Shown here piece after piece: positions 25,185 through 33,563 of a stretch of DNA of 64,000 bases (its first letter is position 1; every line of letters begins with the position of its first letter). Origin of the DNA: Aquitalea sp. LB_tupeE (GTDB lineage Bacteria > Pseudomonadota > Gammaproteobacteria > Burkholderiales > Chromobacteriaceae); contig NZ_JACAXB010000016.1 in the NCBI RefSeq assembly GCF_013391415.1, positions 124,001-188,000 on the forward strand, given 5' to 3'. A model generated the notes under the pieces. It saw nothing but the letters and a program-made list of their open reading frames with translations, had not been told where the DNA came from and ran no database searches. The translations under genes were made by a program, and so were the position numbers.

Positions 25185-26045
25185 ATGAATCGCGACATGA
25201 TGGGACTGGTGGTGCTGGCGGCCTTATGGGGTGGCTCGTTTCTGTTCATGCGGGTGGCCGTGCCCGAGCTGGGTGCAGTACCCCTGATTGCCTTGCGTCT
25301 GGCGCTGGCCTCCATGGTGCTGTTACCGGTCTTGTTGCTGCGTGGTGGTCTGCCCCTGTGGCGGCAGCACTGGTTCCGCATTGCCGTGGTGGGCGTGTTT
25401 CTGTCGGCCCTGCCGTTTTGTCTGATTGCCTGGGCCAGTCATAGCCTGCCGGCTGGCGTGGCCTCGGTATTGAATGCCACCACGCCCTTGATGACCGCCT
25501 TGTGGGCCATTCCGCTGGCGGGTGAACGCATGCGCCTGGCGCGTGCTGCAGGGCTGCTGCTGGGACTGGCCGGGGTGCTGGTGTTGATGCTGGGGCGTGG
25601 CGCGGCATTCGACGTGCAGTCGCTGCTGCCGGTACTGGCCATGCTGGGGGCAACTGCTTGTTATGGTTGGTCCGGCCATATGGCCCGGCGCTGGTTACCC
25701 GGCCTGCCGCCGCTGGTGACTGCCACCGGCAGCCTGTTCAGCGGAGCGGTGCTGGTGGCGCCACTGGCCTTGTTCTCGCTGCCGCCACATGCGCCCACGT
25801 CCATGGTGTGGGGCGCCGTGCTGGCCCTGGCTGTGGGTTGCACCTCGCTGGCCTACCTCATCTACTACCGGCTGATAGACCGGCTGGGGGCCACGCGTGC
25901 CAGCACGGTGACTTATCTGGTGCCGGTGTTTGGTGTGCTGTGGGGGGCCTTGTTTCTGCAAGAGGCGGTCAGTTGGCCGATGCTGCTGGGCGGGGTGCTG
26001 ATTCTGGGCGGGGTGTTGTTGCTGGGCTGGCGACCCCGTTCCTGA
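25185..26045 (+). CDS. EamA/DMT-superfamily transporter
   Basis: 286-residue inner-membrane transporter with about ten spans in two EamA repeats. LAALWGGSFLFMRVAVPELG at the start and SHSLPAGVASVLNATTPL mid-way match the common bacterial DMT exporters, as does LVPVFGVLWGALFLQEAVSW in repeat 2. AGGGAG precedes the ATG at 25185; an in-frame upstream extension lacks membrane character. Convergent with the sensor kinase gene. Substrate unknown. Confidence 0.85.
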   Translation: MNRDMMGLVVLAALWGGSFLFMRVAVPELGAVPLIALRLALASMVLLPVLLLRGGLPLWRQHWFRIAVVGVFLSALPFCLIAWASHSLPAGVASVLNATTPLMTALWAIPLAGERMRLARAAGLLLGLAGVLVLMLGRGAAFDVQSLLPVLAMLGATACYGWSGHMARRWLPGLPPLVTATGSLFSGAVLVAPLALFSLPPHAPTSMVWGAVLALAVGCTSLAYLIYYRLIDRLGATRASTVTYLVPVFGVLWGALFLQEAVSWPMLLGGVLILGGVLLLGWRPRS

Positions 26046-26059
26046 GTCGCCAGCCAGTT

Positions 26060-27379
26060 TCAGGCGGCAGCTGCTGCGTTGAGCGGCAGCAGGATGCATA
26101 CCCGGAAGCCACCGTCGGCCTCGTCAACAAAGCGTAGTTGGCCGTGGTGCTGCTTGACCACCCGCGAGACGATGGCCAGCCCCAGGCCGCTGCCGCCATC
26201 GGTACCGCGGTGTTCGGCCAGACGCTCGAACGGTGCCAGGGCCGACTCACGCAGTGCCGCCGGAATGCCGGCACCATGGTCGATCACGCTGAGCATGGCC
26301 ATATTGTCCTGGCATGCCACCTCCACCCGCAGTGGCGGTTTGCCGTAACGCCGGGCATTTTCCAGCAGGTTGGACAACAGCCTTTCCAGCGCCAGCGCAT
26401 CAGCCTGCAGCTCCGGTTCTGCCAGGCGATCAAGGTGGACATCCAGCCCGCTGCGGCCAAAGCGGGCCACCACGCTGTCGGCCAGTTCCGCCAGGGCTAC
26501 CGGCTCCAGCCGGGCGGATTCCTCGGCGCGGGCAAAGTCGATGAACTGGCGTACTATGCGCGACAGCTCGTCGATATCCGCCAGCATGTCCGGTGTGTCC
26601 GGGCCGCTGTCTTGCAGCTCCAGCATCAGTTTCAGCCGGGTCAGCGGCGTGCGCAGGTCGTGTGACAGGCCGGCCAGCATCAGGCGGCGCTCCCGTGCGG
26701 CATTGTCCAGCGCGCTGGCCATGTGGTTGAAGCCGCGTGCCAGGGCAATCAGCTCGCGCGGGCCGTCTTCGGCCAGTGGTGAGGGCAGCTTGCCACCTGC
26801 CAGCTCACGCGAGGCCACCACTACCTTGCTGATGGGGCGGGTGATGCGCCATGCCACCAGCGACGCCAGCAGGATGGCCAGCACGGTAGCCAGCAGTGCA
26901 GCCTGGATCAGCGAATAAATAGGGCGGTCGCTATAGCGGCCAAACGGAATCACCAGCCAGTACGGGGTGTCCAGCACATGCACGTTCACCCACAGCTCGT
27001 TGCGGTCTTCGCGGTGCACCATGTAACCGTGCACGGTGTCCCCCAGACCCTTGCTCAGGCGGCTGACCAGGCTGTCGGCCACGCGGGGCAGTTCCTTGTC
27101 AAACTGTTGGCGGGGGGCCGATTCCTGCGGCAGCAGACGCGGCAGGCCGGGGCGGTTGTAGCTGGCCAGAAAAGCGCTGCGCTGGGCCGGGTTCATGTTG
27201 TCCATCGAACCCTCCAGAAACGCCAAGGTATCCACCACCTGGGCATAGAGCTGCTTGTCCATCAGCTTGTGGCGCTCGCCAGCGGCAATGTAGACCGTCA
27301 CCACCTGGGTGGTGACCACCACCACCACCACCAGTACGATCAGGCGAAACAGCAGGGAACCGGCAAGGCGTCGCAGCAC
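26060..27379 (-). CDS. EnvZ-type sensor histidine kinase
   Basis: 439-residue inner-membrane kinase. Membrane segments at about 10-33 and 155-177 flank a periplasmic sensor of about 120 residues; a HAMP domain follows (RITRPISKVVVASRELAGG), then the dimerisation helix with phospho-His240 in GLSHDLRTPLTRLKL, and the ATPase domain with NLLENARRYG, DHGAGIPA and GGSGLGLAIV. The GTG at 27379 lies 3 bases after the regulator stop, with GGGAG placed for initiation. The LTRLKL sequence and domain order match EnvZ; the signal is unknown. Confidence 0.88.
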   Translation of the reverse strand: MLRRLAGSLLFRLIVLVVVVVVTTQVVTVYIAAGERHKLMDKQLYAQVVDTLAFLEGSMDNMNPAQRSAFLASYNRPGLPRLLPQESAPRQQFDKELPRVADSLVSRLSKGLGDTVHGYMVHREDRNELWVNVHVLDTPYWLVIPFGRYSDRPIYSLIQAALLATVLAILLASLVAWRITRPISKVVVASRELAGGKLPSPLAEDGPRELIALARGFNHMASALDNAARERRLMLAGLSHDLRTPLTRLKLMLELQDSGPDTPDMLADIDELSRIVRQFIDFARAEESARLEPVALAELADSVVARFGRSGLDVHLDRLAEPELQADALALERLLSNLLENARRYGKPPLRVEVACQDNMAMLSVIDHGAGIPAALRESALAPFERLAEHRGTDGGSGLGLAIVSRVVKQHHGQLRFVDEADGGFRVCILLPLNAAAAA

Positions 27380-27382
27380 GGC

Positions 27383-28108
27383 TTACTCCCGCTCGCTGCC
27401 GTCAGGCACAAAGACATAGCCATAACCCCACACCGTCTGGATGAAGCGCAGCGGGCTGTCCCCCGCTTCCAGTGCCTTGCGCAGGCGGGAGATGTGCACG
27501 TCGATGCTGCGGTCCAGCGATTCGCCATTGCCCTTGCCCAGTGCCATTTCCATCAATTGCTCGCGGGTGAGCGGGCGGCGCGGATGGGTGGCCAGCACGG
27601 TCAGTACGGCAAATTCCGCCGTAGTCAGCGGCAGCACCTGCTGGTTTTTTTGCAGTTCGCGGCGGCCCAGATTGAGCTGGAAGTCGCCAAACTCGATGAT
27701 TTCGTCGGATTCGTGACGGGCCGCCAGCGCCGGAGTGGCATGATGGCGACGCAAAACCGACTGGATGCGGGCGGTCAGTTCGCGCGGGTTGAACGGTTTG
27801 GGCAGGTAGTCGTCCGCACCCATTTCCAGGCCGAGGATGCGGTCCACATCTTCCCCGCGCGCGGTCAGCATGATCACCGGCACGGTTTCGCCCTGGGCGC
27901 GCAGGCGGCGTACCACGGCCAGGCCGTCGTCACCGGGCATCATCACGTCCAGCACCATCAGGTCCGGGCGGTTGCGTGCCAGTTTGCGGTCCAGTTCGCG
28001 CGCGTCCGGCAGGGTGTCCACGACATAGCCTTGCTGGCCCAGATAGCGGGTAAGCAGTTCGCGCAGCTTGGCGTCGTCATCGACGATCAGAATCTTGTTG
28101 TGTTCCAT
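27383..28108 (-). CDS. OmpR-family response regulator
   Basis: 241 residues: receiver domain (1-120; acidic D10-D12, phospho-Asp54 in VLDVMMPG, conserved Lys in YLPKPF) and winged-helix DNA-binding domain (about 140-235; LTTAEFAVLTVLATHPRRPLTREQL, then RSIDVHISRLRKAL and VWGYGYVF). AAGGAAAA lies before the ATG at 28108. It is first gene of the two-gene operon with the kinase, and divergent from the small secreted protein at 28321, whose promoter contains OmpR-like direct repeats. Confidence 0.9.
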   Translation of the reverse strand: MEHNKILIVDDDAKLRELLTRYLGQQGYVVDTLPDARELDRKLARNRPDLMVLDVMMPGDDGLAVVRRLRAQGETVPVIMLTARGEDVDRILGLEMGADDYLPKPFNPRELTARIQSVLRRHHATPALAARHESDEIIEFGDFQLNLGRRELQKNQQVLPLTTAEFAVLTVLATHPRRPLTREQLMEMALGKGNGESLDRSIDVHISRLRKALEAGDSPLRFIQTVWGYGYVFVPDGSERE

Positions 28109-28236
28109 GATATTTTCCTTGATGGCGCGGCGGAGTGTGACAGCCGTCATGCTAATGGCAAAGCTTAACGTGCTGCGGGCCTGGCGGCGATGGGCGTTCA
28201 TGAATTTCTGTTAAACCCTGATGGCCATTCACATTA

Positions 28237-28258
28237 GTTAACATTTGGTAACATAGGG
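28237..28258. promoter_or_regulatory. Direct repeats resembling an OmpR-family box
   Basis: TTAACAT at 28238 and GTAACAT at 28248 are repeated with a 10-bp period, and a related TTAAAC lies at 28211. Tandem repeats with one helical turn spacing are typical binding sites for OmpR-type regulators. The site is between the regulator gene and the secreted-protein gene; autoregulation is inferred. Confidence 0.45.
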
Positions 28259-28320
28259 CACACGGTTGGGCAAAGAGCGGCTTCTACACTGCCATTGTGT
28301 CCTGCACGCCGGAGTACATC

Positions 28321-28542
28321 ATGAGTAACAAATCCCTGATTTGCATCACAGTGATCGCGTCTGCGCTGCTGCTGCCTGCGCTGGCCCGTGCCGATGAACG
28401 CGGTGGCAATGGTGCGGATATCCGCGAAGCCCGCCAGCAAGCCCAAGCCCAGGCCAGCCTGGCGATGCCACCAGCCACCGCCATGGGCGAGCCGGCAGCC
28501 AACCCGCCTTACAGCATGCGCCGTCCGACAGACGAGAAATGA
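28321..28542 (+). CDS. Small secreted protein, unknown
   Basis: 73 residues with a signal peptide (1-24, SALLLPALARA/DE). The mature chain of about 49 residues is Ala/Gln/Pro-rich (EARQQAQAQASLAMPPAT) and ends in NPPYSMRRPTDEK; no cysteines or known domain. CCGGAG lies before the ATG. It is divergent from the OmpR-type regulator and first of three small secreted-protein genes, making it a likely target of that system. Confidence 0.55.
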   Translation: MSNKSLICITVIASALLLPALARADERGGNGADIREARQQAQAQASLAMPPATAMGEPAANPPYSMRRPTDEK

Positions 28543-28637
28543 ATCCCGCGGCAGCCGCCGTGTGTCCCACCCGCCTTCTGCCTCGATTCCCAAGCATCGT
28601 CGTGGCAGGAGGCCTGATGTCAGGTTAAAATACCGCC

Positions 28638-29015
28638 ATGAAGTACCATGCCATATATGTCTTGCTGTTTGCTTCGGTGACGGCATTTGCCTTGCCGGTG
28701 GCTGCACAGGGCCCGGATGGCATGCAGGACGGCGCGACGGAGTTCCCGCATCAGGGCCGGCCACCGTCCGGTGAAGAGCGCCGTTTGCGTAATTTGCGCC
28801 TGAAAGAAGCGGTGCAAGCCGGTGATTTGTCACCGGAAGATGCGCGCCGTTTGCAGCGCAAGCATCCTGGACCGCCAATGTCACCGGTTCCCGGAAACGG
28901 CGTGGAGCGATATGGCCCGGATGGCTTCTCTCGTCCGCCCCCACCTTCGCCGGTGCAGCGTAATTTCTGGCGCGACAAACGGCAAAAGGCGCAGGAGCAA
29001 TACCAGAACGATTGA
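28638..29015 (+). CDS. Small secreted charged protein, unknown
   Basis: 125 residues with a signal peptide (1-23, ALPVAA/QG). The mature protein is basic and proline-rich with a helix-forming core GEERRLRNLRLKEAVQAGDLSPEDARRLQ and a tail of FSRPPPPSPVQRNFWRDKRQK. The core loosely recalls short periplasmic regulators with LTXXQ-like or SHOCT-like motifs (LSPEDARRL), but I cannot place it in a family. The ATG at 28638 gives an intact signal peptide. Confidence 0.6.
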   Translation: MKYHAIYVLLFASVTAFALPVAAQGPDGMQDGATEFPHQGRPPSGEERRLRNLRLKEAVQAGDLSPEDARRLQRKHPGPPMSPVPGNGVERYGPDGFSRPPPPSPVQRNFWRDKRQKAQEQYQND

Positions 29016-29092
29016 CCCGGTTGCATGGTGCGCCGGGGATTGCCATTGGCAAGGACGCGGCTTTGAACACAGCTTGGGGAAAATGGATTCAT

Positions 29093-29557
29093 ATGCGCAG
29101 CGTGTGCTGCATGATCGGCCTGCTGCTTTTGCCGTCGGCGCTGGTGCTGGCAGCTGCGCCCGATTGTGACAAGGCCATGGCACCACAGCGTTGTGCCAGT
29201 CACCGGCAGGCCTGGCTGAGCTGTAACGATATGAAAGACGGGCCTGCACGTGCTTGTATCGAACAATATACGCCGGCGCTCAGTTGCAAGCGCAGTCGCA
29301 ACGCGCGGCAATGCGAGGCCTTGCAGGCGGCGCAACAAGCGTGTGATGGCAGTGAAGGGCCGGCACGTCGCGCTTGCATACGGGAACGCATGCCGGAGGC
29401 GGATTGCAGCCATGCCAGTAACAAGGCGCGTTGCGAACAACGTGCCACTGCCGAATGGCAATGTGCCGAAACCGCTGGCCAGCAGGGCCGTGAATGTGTG
29501 CGCAAGGCACTGATTCCTGCTCCGGCTGCGGCCAGCCCTCCGGCGCCGCGCCGCTAA
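29093..29557 (+). CDS. Secreted protein with three exact 40-residue four-cysteine repeats
   Basis: 154 residues; signal peptide 1-22. The mature chain has 12 cysteines at 25, 34, 44, 55, 65, 74, 84, 95, 105, 114, 124 and 135: three units of C-x8-C-x9-C-x10-C separated by x9, a strict 40-residue period. Units share R-C before the second cysteine, a helix ending in C, and a P/Q/G-rich turn (GPARAC, GPARRAC, GQQGREC). This predicts repeated disulfide-linked helical hairpins in the periplasm. The start at 29093 places the signal peptide at the N-terminus; a TTG at 29012 would bury it. No known family recognised. Confidence 0.65.
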   Translation: MRSVCCMIGLLLLPSALVLAAAPDCDKAMAPQRCASHRQAWLSCNDMKDGPARACIEQYTPALSCKRSRNARQCEALQAAQQACDGSEGPARRACIRERMPEADCSHASNKARCEQRATAEWQCAETAGQQGRECVRKALIPAPAAASPPAPRR

Positions 29558-29575
29558 CTTTGGTGTTATTTATCC

Positions 29576-29604
29576 GAAAAGACCCGGCAGCGCCGGGTCT
29601 TTTC
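29576..29604 (+). terminator. Terminator hairpin left of repeat copy C
   Basis: Stem GAAAAGACCCGGC / GCCGGGTCTTTTC with loop AGC, 18 bases after the stop of the cysteine-rich gene. The 3' arm supplies a short T-run. Confidence 0.8.
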
Positions 29605-29777
29605 AACTTGTTGACAAACCCCCTCTCGCTTTCTGAAAAGAAAGCGAGGCTCCCTTTCAGGGAAAGGGCGGGGGGATTGGGATTAGACGGGAAGGCTGCG
29701 GAATCAGGTGCTTGGTCGTAAGGCCCGGCTTTGCCGGGTCCTGTGTAATCGAACCGATTACTTTGTCAGCAGCCTGG
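29604..29777 (+). repeat. 174-nt dispersed structured repeat, copy C
   Basis: Third copy, again exactly 174 nt. It begins CAACTTGTTGACAAAC; the first hairpin is perfect (CTCGCTTTCT-GAAA-AGAAAGCGAG parts) with a GAAA tetraloop, and the second and third hairpins are present. It ends ACTTTGTCAGCAGCCTGG. Most of its central 110 bases equal copy B. No matching hairpin follows on the right, where the converging quinone reductase gene ends. Confidence 0.8.
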
Positions 29778-29788
29778 ATGGCGCGGTT

Positions 29789-30763
29789 TCAGGGCAACAG
29801 GATCAGCGAGCCGGTGGTGCGGCGGCTTTCCAGGTCGCGGTGCGCCTGTGCTGCGTCCGCCAGGGCATAGCGCGCCGAAGGCGTCACTTTGATGCTGCCG
29901 TCGCCAATGCGGGCAAACAGGGCCTGGGCCGAGGCTTCCAGTTCGCTGCGGCTGGCCACGTAGTCACCCAGTTTGGGACGGGTGAAAAACAATGAACCCT
30001 TTTGCGACAGCAGCAGTGGCTCGAACGCCGGTACGGCACCAGAGGCATTGCCAAAGCTGACAAAGGTGCCGCGCGGTGCCAGGCTGTTCAGCGACATCTC
30101 GAAGGTGCTTTTCCCCACCGAGTCATAGACCACCGGCACGCCTTGTCCGCCGGTAATCTCGCGCACGCGTGCCGCCACATCTTCCTGGTTGTAATTGATG
30201 ACATGCTGGCAACCCAGTTGTCGCGCCAGCTCCCCTTTGGCAGTGGAGCCGACGGTACCGATTACGTTGACGCCCAGCGCATGCAGCCATTGCACGGCAA
30301 TCTGGCCCACGCCACCGGCTGCGGCATGCCACAGCACAGTCATGCCGGGCTGTACGGCAAAGGTACGGCGAATCAGGTACTCCACCGTCATGCCTTGCAG
30401 CATGATGCAGGCGGCCACCTCGTCGCTGATGTTGTCCGGCAGCTTCACCAGTACGGCGGCCGGAATCAGCCGTTCGCTGCTGTAGGCACCCAGCGGGCCG
30501 CCTGCGTAAGCCACCCGGTCGCCCACCGCCACATGACTGACCCCTTCGCCAACCGCCAGCACGGTTCCGGCAGCTTCACTACCCAGGCCACTGGGCAGGC
30601 TGACCGGATACAAACCGCCACGCTGGTAGGTATCAATGAAGTTGATGCCGATGGCGTTGTGGCGCAGCAGGACTTCACCCGGCCCGGGCTGGCCCACATC
30701 CATGTGCTCCAGTTGCAGTACTTCCGGGCCGCCATGCTGATGAAAACGGATTGCCTGGCTCAT
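29789..30763 (-). CDS. NADPH:quinone oxidoreductase (zinc-free MDR family)
   Basis: 324-residue cytosolic reductase of the medium-chain dehydrogenase superfamily, quinone reductase branch (QorA type). Family landmarks: GPGEVLLRHNAIGINFIDTYQRGGLYP, GSEAAGTVLAVGEGV, and the NADPH-binding AAAGGVGQIAVQWLHALG. It lacks the zinc ligands of alcohol dehydrogenases. GGGAGG lies before the ATG at 30763. Divergent from hnoX; the relation to NO signalling is unproven. Confidence 0.88.
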   Translation of the reverse strand: MSQAIRFHQHGGPEVLQLEHMDVGQPGPGEVLLRHNAIGINFIDTYQRGGLYPVSLPSGLGSEAAGTVLAVGEGVSHVAVGDRVAYAGGPLGAYSSERLIPAAVLVKLPDNISDEVAACIMLQGMTVEYLIRRTFAVQPGMTVLWHAAAGGVGQIAVQWLHALGVNVIGTVGSTAKGELARQLGCQHVINYNQEDVAARVREITGGQGVPVVYDSVGKSTFEMSLNSLAPRGTFVSFGNASGAVPAFEPLLLSQKGSLFFTRPKLGDYVASRSELEASAQALFARIGDGSIKVTPSARYALADAAQAHRDLESRRTTGSLILLP

Positions 30764-30973
30764 CTTGCCTCCCTTGCCTGGCCGATTGAAGAAGTGTCGA
30801 GTCTGCACCTGGCTGCTTTGCACCGGCAAGCGCCTTGTGCTGAACAGTATGTTTTTCAAGGATTACTGCTTGGTATTTACCTGTATTTGTTTCTACATTG
30901 AATCAATCCCTGACATTGTGCTGTGCGATACAGGGGCAAGGGGCGACGGGCGGGAAACAGGAAAGGGTAGCGC

Positions 30974-31513
30974 ATGAAAGGCGTGGTGTTTACCGAATTC
31001 ATGGAAATGGTGGAGGCGCGTTTTTCCGCTGATATGGTGGACGACATCATCGAGGATGCGCAGATCAAATCTGGCGGTGCCTATACCGCGGTGGGCAACT
31101 ATCCGTTTGCCGAGCTGGTGGCCATGGTTTCTGCCTTGTCGCAGCGCAGTGGCATGCGTGTGCCAGAGCTGGTTTTTCACTTCGGGCATTATCTGTTTGG
31201 ACGCTTTGCCACGCTTTATCCATACAGCATCCAGGCCTGCACCAGTAGTTTCATGGTGCTGGAAAGTATCGAAAAACATATCCACCTGGAGGTGCAAAAA
31301 CTGTATCCCGACGCCCAGCTTCCTGACATTCAGGTTGTGCAGTCTGACGAAAAGCAGATGACCCTGCTGTACCGCTCGCCACGTTGTCTGGCCCCGCTTG
31401 CCTCCGGACTGATCCAGGGGGCGCTGGATCATTTTTCCGAACAAGGCCGTATCACTACCGAGCCATTGAATGCAGAGGGTAGTGAAGTGCGTTTTGTCGT
31501 GGAGTTGCTATGA
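30974..31513 (+). CDS. hnoX: H-NOX heme nitric-oxide sensor
   Basis: 179-residue gas-sensing hemoprotein of the HNOB/H-NOX family. It begins MKGVVFTEF as family members do; His104 in [17 protein letters not shown] is the proximal heme ligand and Y133-x-S135-x-R137 is the invariant heme-propionate motif. The layout resembles the Shewanella and Vibrio NO sensors. AAAGGG precedes the ATG. Its stop overlaps the start of the hybrid kinase (ATGA), the usual arrangement in which NO binding to H-NOX controls the kinase. Confidence 0.92.
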   Translation: MKGVVFTEFMEMVEARFSADMVDDIIEDAQIKSGGAYTAVGNYPFAELVAMVSALSQRSGMRVPELVFHFGHYLFGRFATLYPYSIQACTSSFMVLESIEKHIHLEVQKLYPDAQLPDIQVVQSDEKQMTLLYRSPRCLAPLASGLIQGALDHFSEQGRITTEPLNAEGSEVRFVVELL

Positions 31514-32901
31514 CTGACAGTGAGCTGGCGCACTTGCAGGACCAGTTGCAACGTTATCAAAAGCGCTATCTGCGTGAGAAAACAGCCCGTAAAGAGGCGG
31601 AAAGCCTGCTGGAACAGCGTAGCCGCGCCTTGTATGACGCCAATTTCGAGCTGTCCACCGTGGCGGCGCAGCTGGAAAAGATTGTGGAATGGCGGATGGC
31701 TCAGCTGTCCGAGGCCTTGCTCAAGGCCGAAATGGCGGCCAAGGCCAAGTCCGAGTTCCTGGCGGTGATGAGCCACGAAATCCGCACCCCGCTCAATGGC
31801 GTGCTGGGCATGGCCGAGTTGTTATCCCATAGCCAGTTGACGGCCGAGCAGGGTGATCAGGTGGCTACCCTGAAAGAATGCGGCAGTTCGCTGCTGGCCC
31901 TGATCAATGACATTCTTGACCTCTCCAAGATTGATGCCGGCAAACTCACGCTGGAACAGCGTCCGTACAATCTGTTCAGTTTGGTGGACAGTGTGGTGAA
32001 CCTGTTTGAGCCCAAGGCAACCGAAGCGGGGCTGACTGTTGCCTGGCAGCGTCCGTCAGGCAATGCCTGGCTGCTGGGGGACGCCACGCGCCTGCGCCAG
32101 ATCACCAGTAATCTCTTGAGCAATGCCATCAAGTTTACCCATCAGGGCGGTATTACTGTCACGGTGTCGATGGCACCGCTGGAAGACACTTTTGACATGC
32201 TGCGTTTGCAGCTGGATGTACGCGATACCGGCATCGGTATGACCCCGGAGCAGATGAGCAAGGTATTCACCGCATTTGAACAGGCCGACTCCACCACCAC
32301 CCGCCGCTATGGCGGTACCGGTTTAGGCCTGGCCATTTGCCGCCGTCTGGCCGAAGCCATGGGTGGGCGCATTGATGTCAGCAGTGGGCCGGGCGAAGGG
32401 AGTTGTTTCAGTGTCTACTGGGTGGCCACGGCGGTGGCTGCCCCGGTGCAGGACAATAGCGAGCCACAGCCGGCAGTTGCGCCTGTGGCGGTAGCAAACC
32501 AGCCGGTATCAGTGCTGGTGGCCGAGGACAATACGGTCAACCAGAAACTGATCCTGAAGCTGCTGGACAAGCTGGGCTACCGCGATGTGCAACTGGCTGC
32601 CAATGGTCGTCAGGCGCTGGAGCAAGTCTGTCAGGGCGGGATAGAGCTGGTGTTGATGGACATGCAAATGCCGGAGATGGATGGCCTGGATGCCACCCGC
32701 GCCATTCGCCAGACCGCACTGGCGCAGCAACCTCACATCATTGCCCTGACGGCGAATGCCTTTGATGAAGACCGTGAGCGCTGCCAGCAGGCCGGCATGG
32801 ATGACTTCCTGTCCAAACCGGTCAGCCTGGAGCGTTTGTCTGCCGCCATGCAGCGTGGACTGGGGCGACTCAATCTGCCTGCTGCATCCACGCAAGCGTA
32901 G
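31510..32901 (+). CDS. H-NOX-associated hybrid histidine kinase with receiver domain
   Basis: 463-residue soluble kinase. There is no membrane or PAS domain: residues 1-80 are a coiled coil ([24 protein letters not shown]), followed by the HisKA helix with phospho-His89 in [15 protein letters not shown], the HATPase domain ([30 protein letters not shown]) and a C-terminal receiver with phospho-acceptor Asp384 in [11 protein letters not shown]. The coupling to hnoX implies that H-NOX is its sensor; the output may pass by phosphorelay to an Hpt protein outside the window. HnoK in Shewanella lacks the receiver, so this is a variant. Confidence 0.9.
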   Translation: MTDSELAHLQDQLQRYQKRYLREKTARKEAESLLEQRSRALYDANFELSTVAAQLEKIVEWRMAQLSEALLKAEMAAKAKSEFLAVMSHEIRTPLNGVLGMAELLSHSQLTAEQGDQVATLKECGSSLLALINDILDLSKIDAGKLTLEQRPYNLFSLVDSVVNLFEPKATEAGLTVAWQRPSGNAWLLGDATRLRQITSNLLSNAIKFTHQGGITVTVSMAPLEDTFDMLRLQLDVRDTGIGMTPEQMSKVFTAFEQADSTTTRRYGGTGLGLAICRRLAEAMGGRIDVSSGPGEGSCFSVYWVATAVAAPVQDNSEPQPAVAPVAVANQPVSVLVAEDNTVNQKLILKLLDKLGYRDVQLAANGRQALEQVCQGGIELVLMDMQMPEMDGLDATRAIRQTALAQQPHIIALTANAFDEDRERCQQAGMDDFLSKPVSLERLSAAMQRGLGRLNLPAASTQA

Positions 32902-33439
32902 CCGGAAGACACTCTGGCCAGCGCGCCAGCCGGTGATCATCGCCGTTGAACACGGTTTGCCGCTGACCGCTATAGCAGCGCGCAGCCTGCTGCCACGGCA
33001 GTACGGCGTCGGCGCTACCCAGCCACAACCAGTAGCACCCCTTGGTAATACCTTGCGGCTGCATGTTGCGCAGGGCATGCATGTCGGCATCCCCCAGTAC
33101 GTATTGTTCACCGGTGTACGGGTTGGTTTGCGGGCCCAGATAGCGTTGCAAATCCAGATGCGGGGTAATGGCCGGGTTGATCAGGGCGGCTTTCCTGCCG
33201 TGTTTTTCAGCCAGTACCGTCGCATAGAAGCCGCCCAGCGAACTGCCGATCAGGCAGGTATCGGCGGGCAGCGACAGCAGCAGTGTTTCGGCCTCGGCAA
33301 TGGCGCTGGCCGGATGGGAAGACAGGCGCGGGCAGTGCAGTTGCACCTGCGGCGCGTATTGCTGCAAGAAGCGCCGGGTTTCCTCGGCTTTGAGCGATTG
33401 GGGGCCGGAATTGAATCCGTGCAGGTAAACGATATTCAT
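32870..33439 (-). CDS. YqiA-type esterase (alpha/beta hydrolase)
   Basis: 189-residue alpha/beta hydrolase of the YqiA/UPF0227 group, small esterases. HGFNSGPQS at residues 7-15 forms the oxyanion region, nucleophile Ser67 lies in GSSLGG and the C-terminal DDH supplies the histidine. Its last 32 bases overlap, tail to tail, the end of the hybrid kinase gene, so the two 3' ends are complementary. The transcript is separated from the upstream substrate-binding gene by a terminator. Confidence 0.85.
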   Translation of the reverse strand: MNIVYLHGFNSGPQSLKAEETRRFLQQYAPQVQLHCPRLSSHPASAIAEAETLLLSLPADTCLIGSSLGGFYATVLAEKHGRKAALINPAITPHLDLQRYLGPQTNPYTGEQYVLGDADMHALRNMQPQGITKGCYWLWLGSADAVLPWQQAARCYSGQRQTVFNGDDHRLARWPECLPATLAWMQQAD

Positions 33440-33456
33440 GTGCTGAAATCATCATC

Positions 33457-33489
33457 AAAAAACGGCAAGCCCAGAGGTTTGCCGTTTTT
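33457..33489 (-). terminator. Terminator after the leftward solute-binding protein gene
   Basis: Stem ACGGCAA / TTGCCGT with an 8-10 base loop and T-runs on both strands. It lies between the solute-binding gene and yqiA and ends the former; symmetric tracts make it bidirectional. Confidence 0.75.
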
Positions 33490-33511
33490 GTCTGGCTTGG
33501 CAAGCATTGTC

Positions 33512-33527
33512 TGTTTCACGTGAAACA
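33512..33527. other. Perfect parS centromere site
   Basis: TGTTTCACGTGAAACA, an exact match to the 16-bp palindromic parS consensus bound by ParB in most bacteria. It is in the intergenic space between yqiA and a solute-binding gene. Perfect parS sites cluster near the replication origin, so the window is probably origin-proximal; parAB themselves are not present. Confidence 0.85.
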
Positions 33528-33563
33528 AATTTGATGCAACACAAGCTTGCCGGGGGTATCGGG

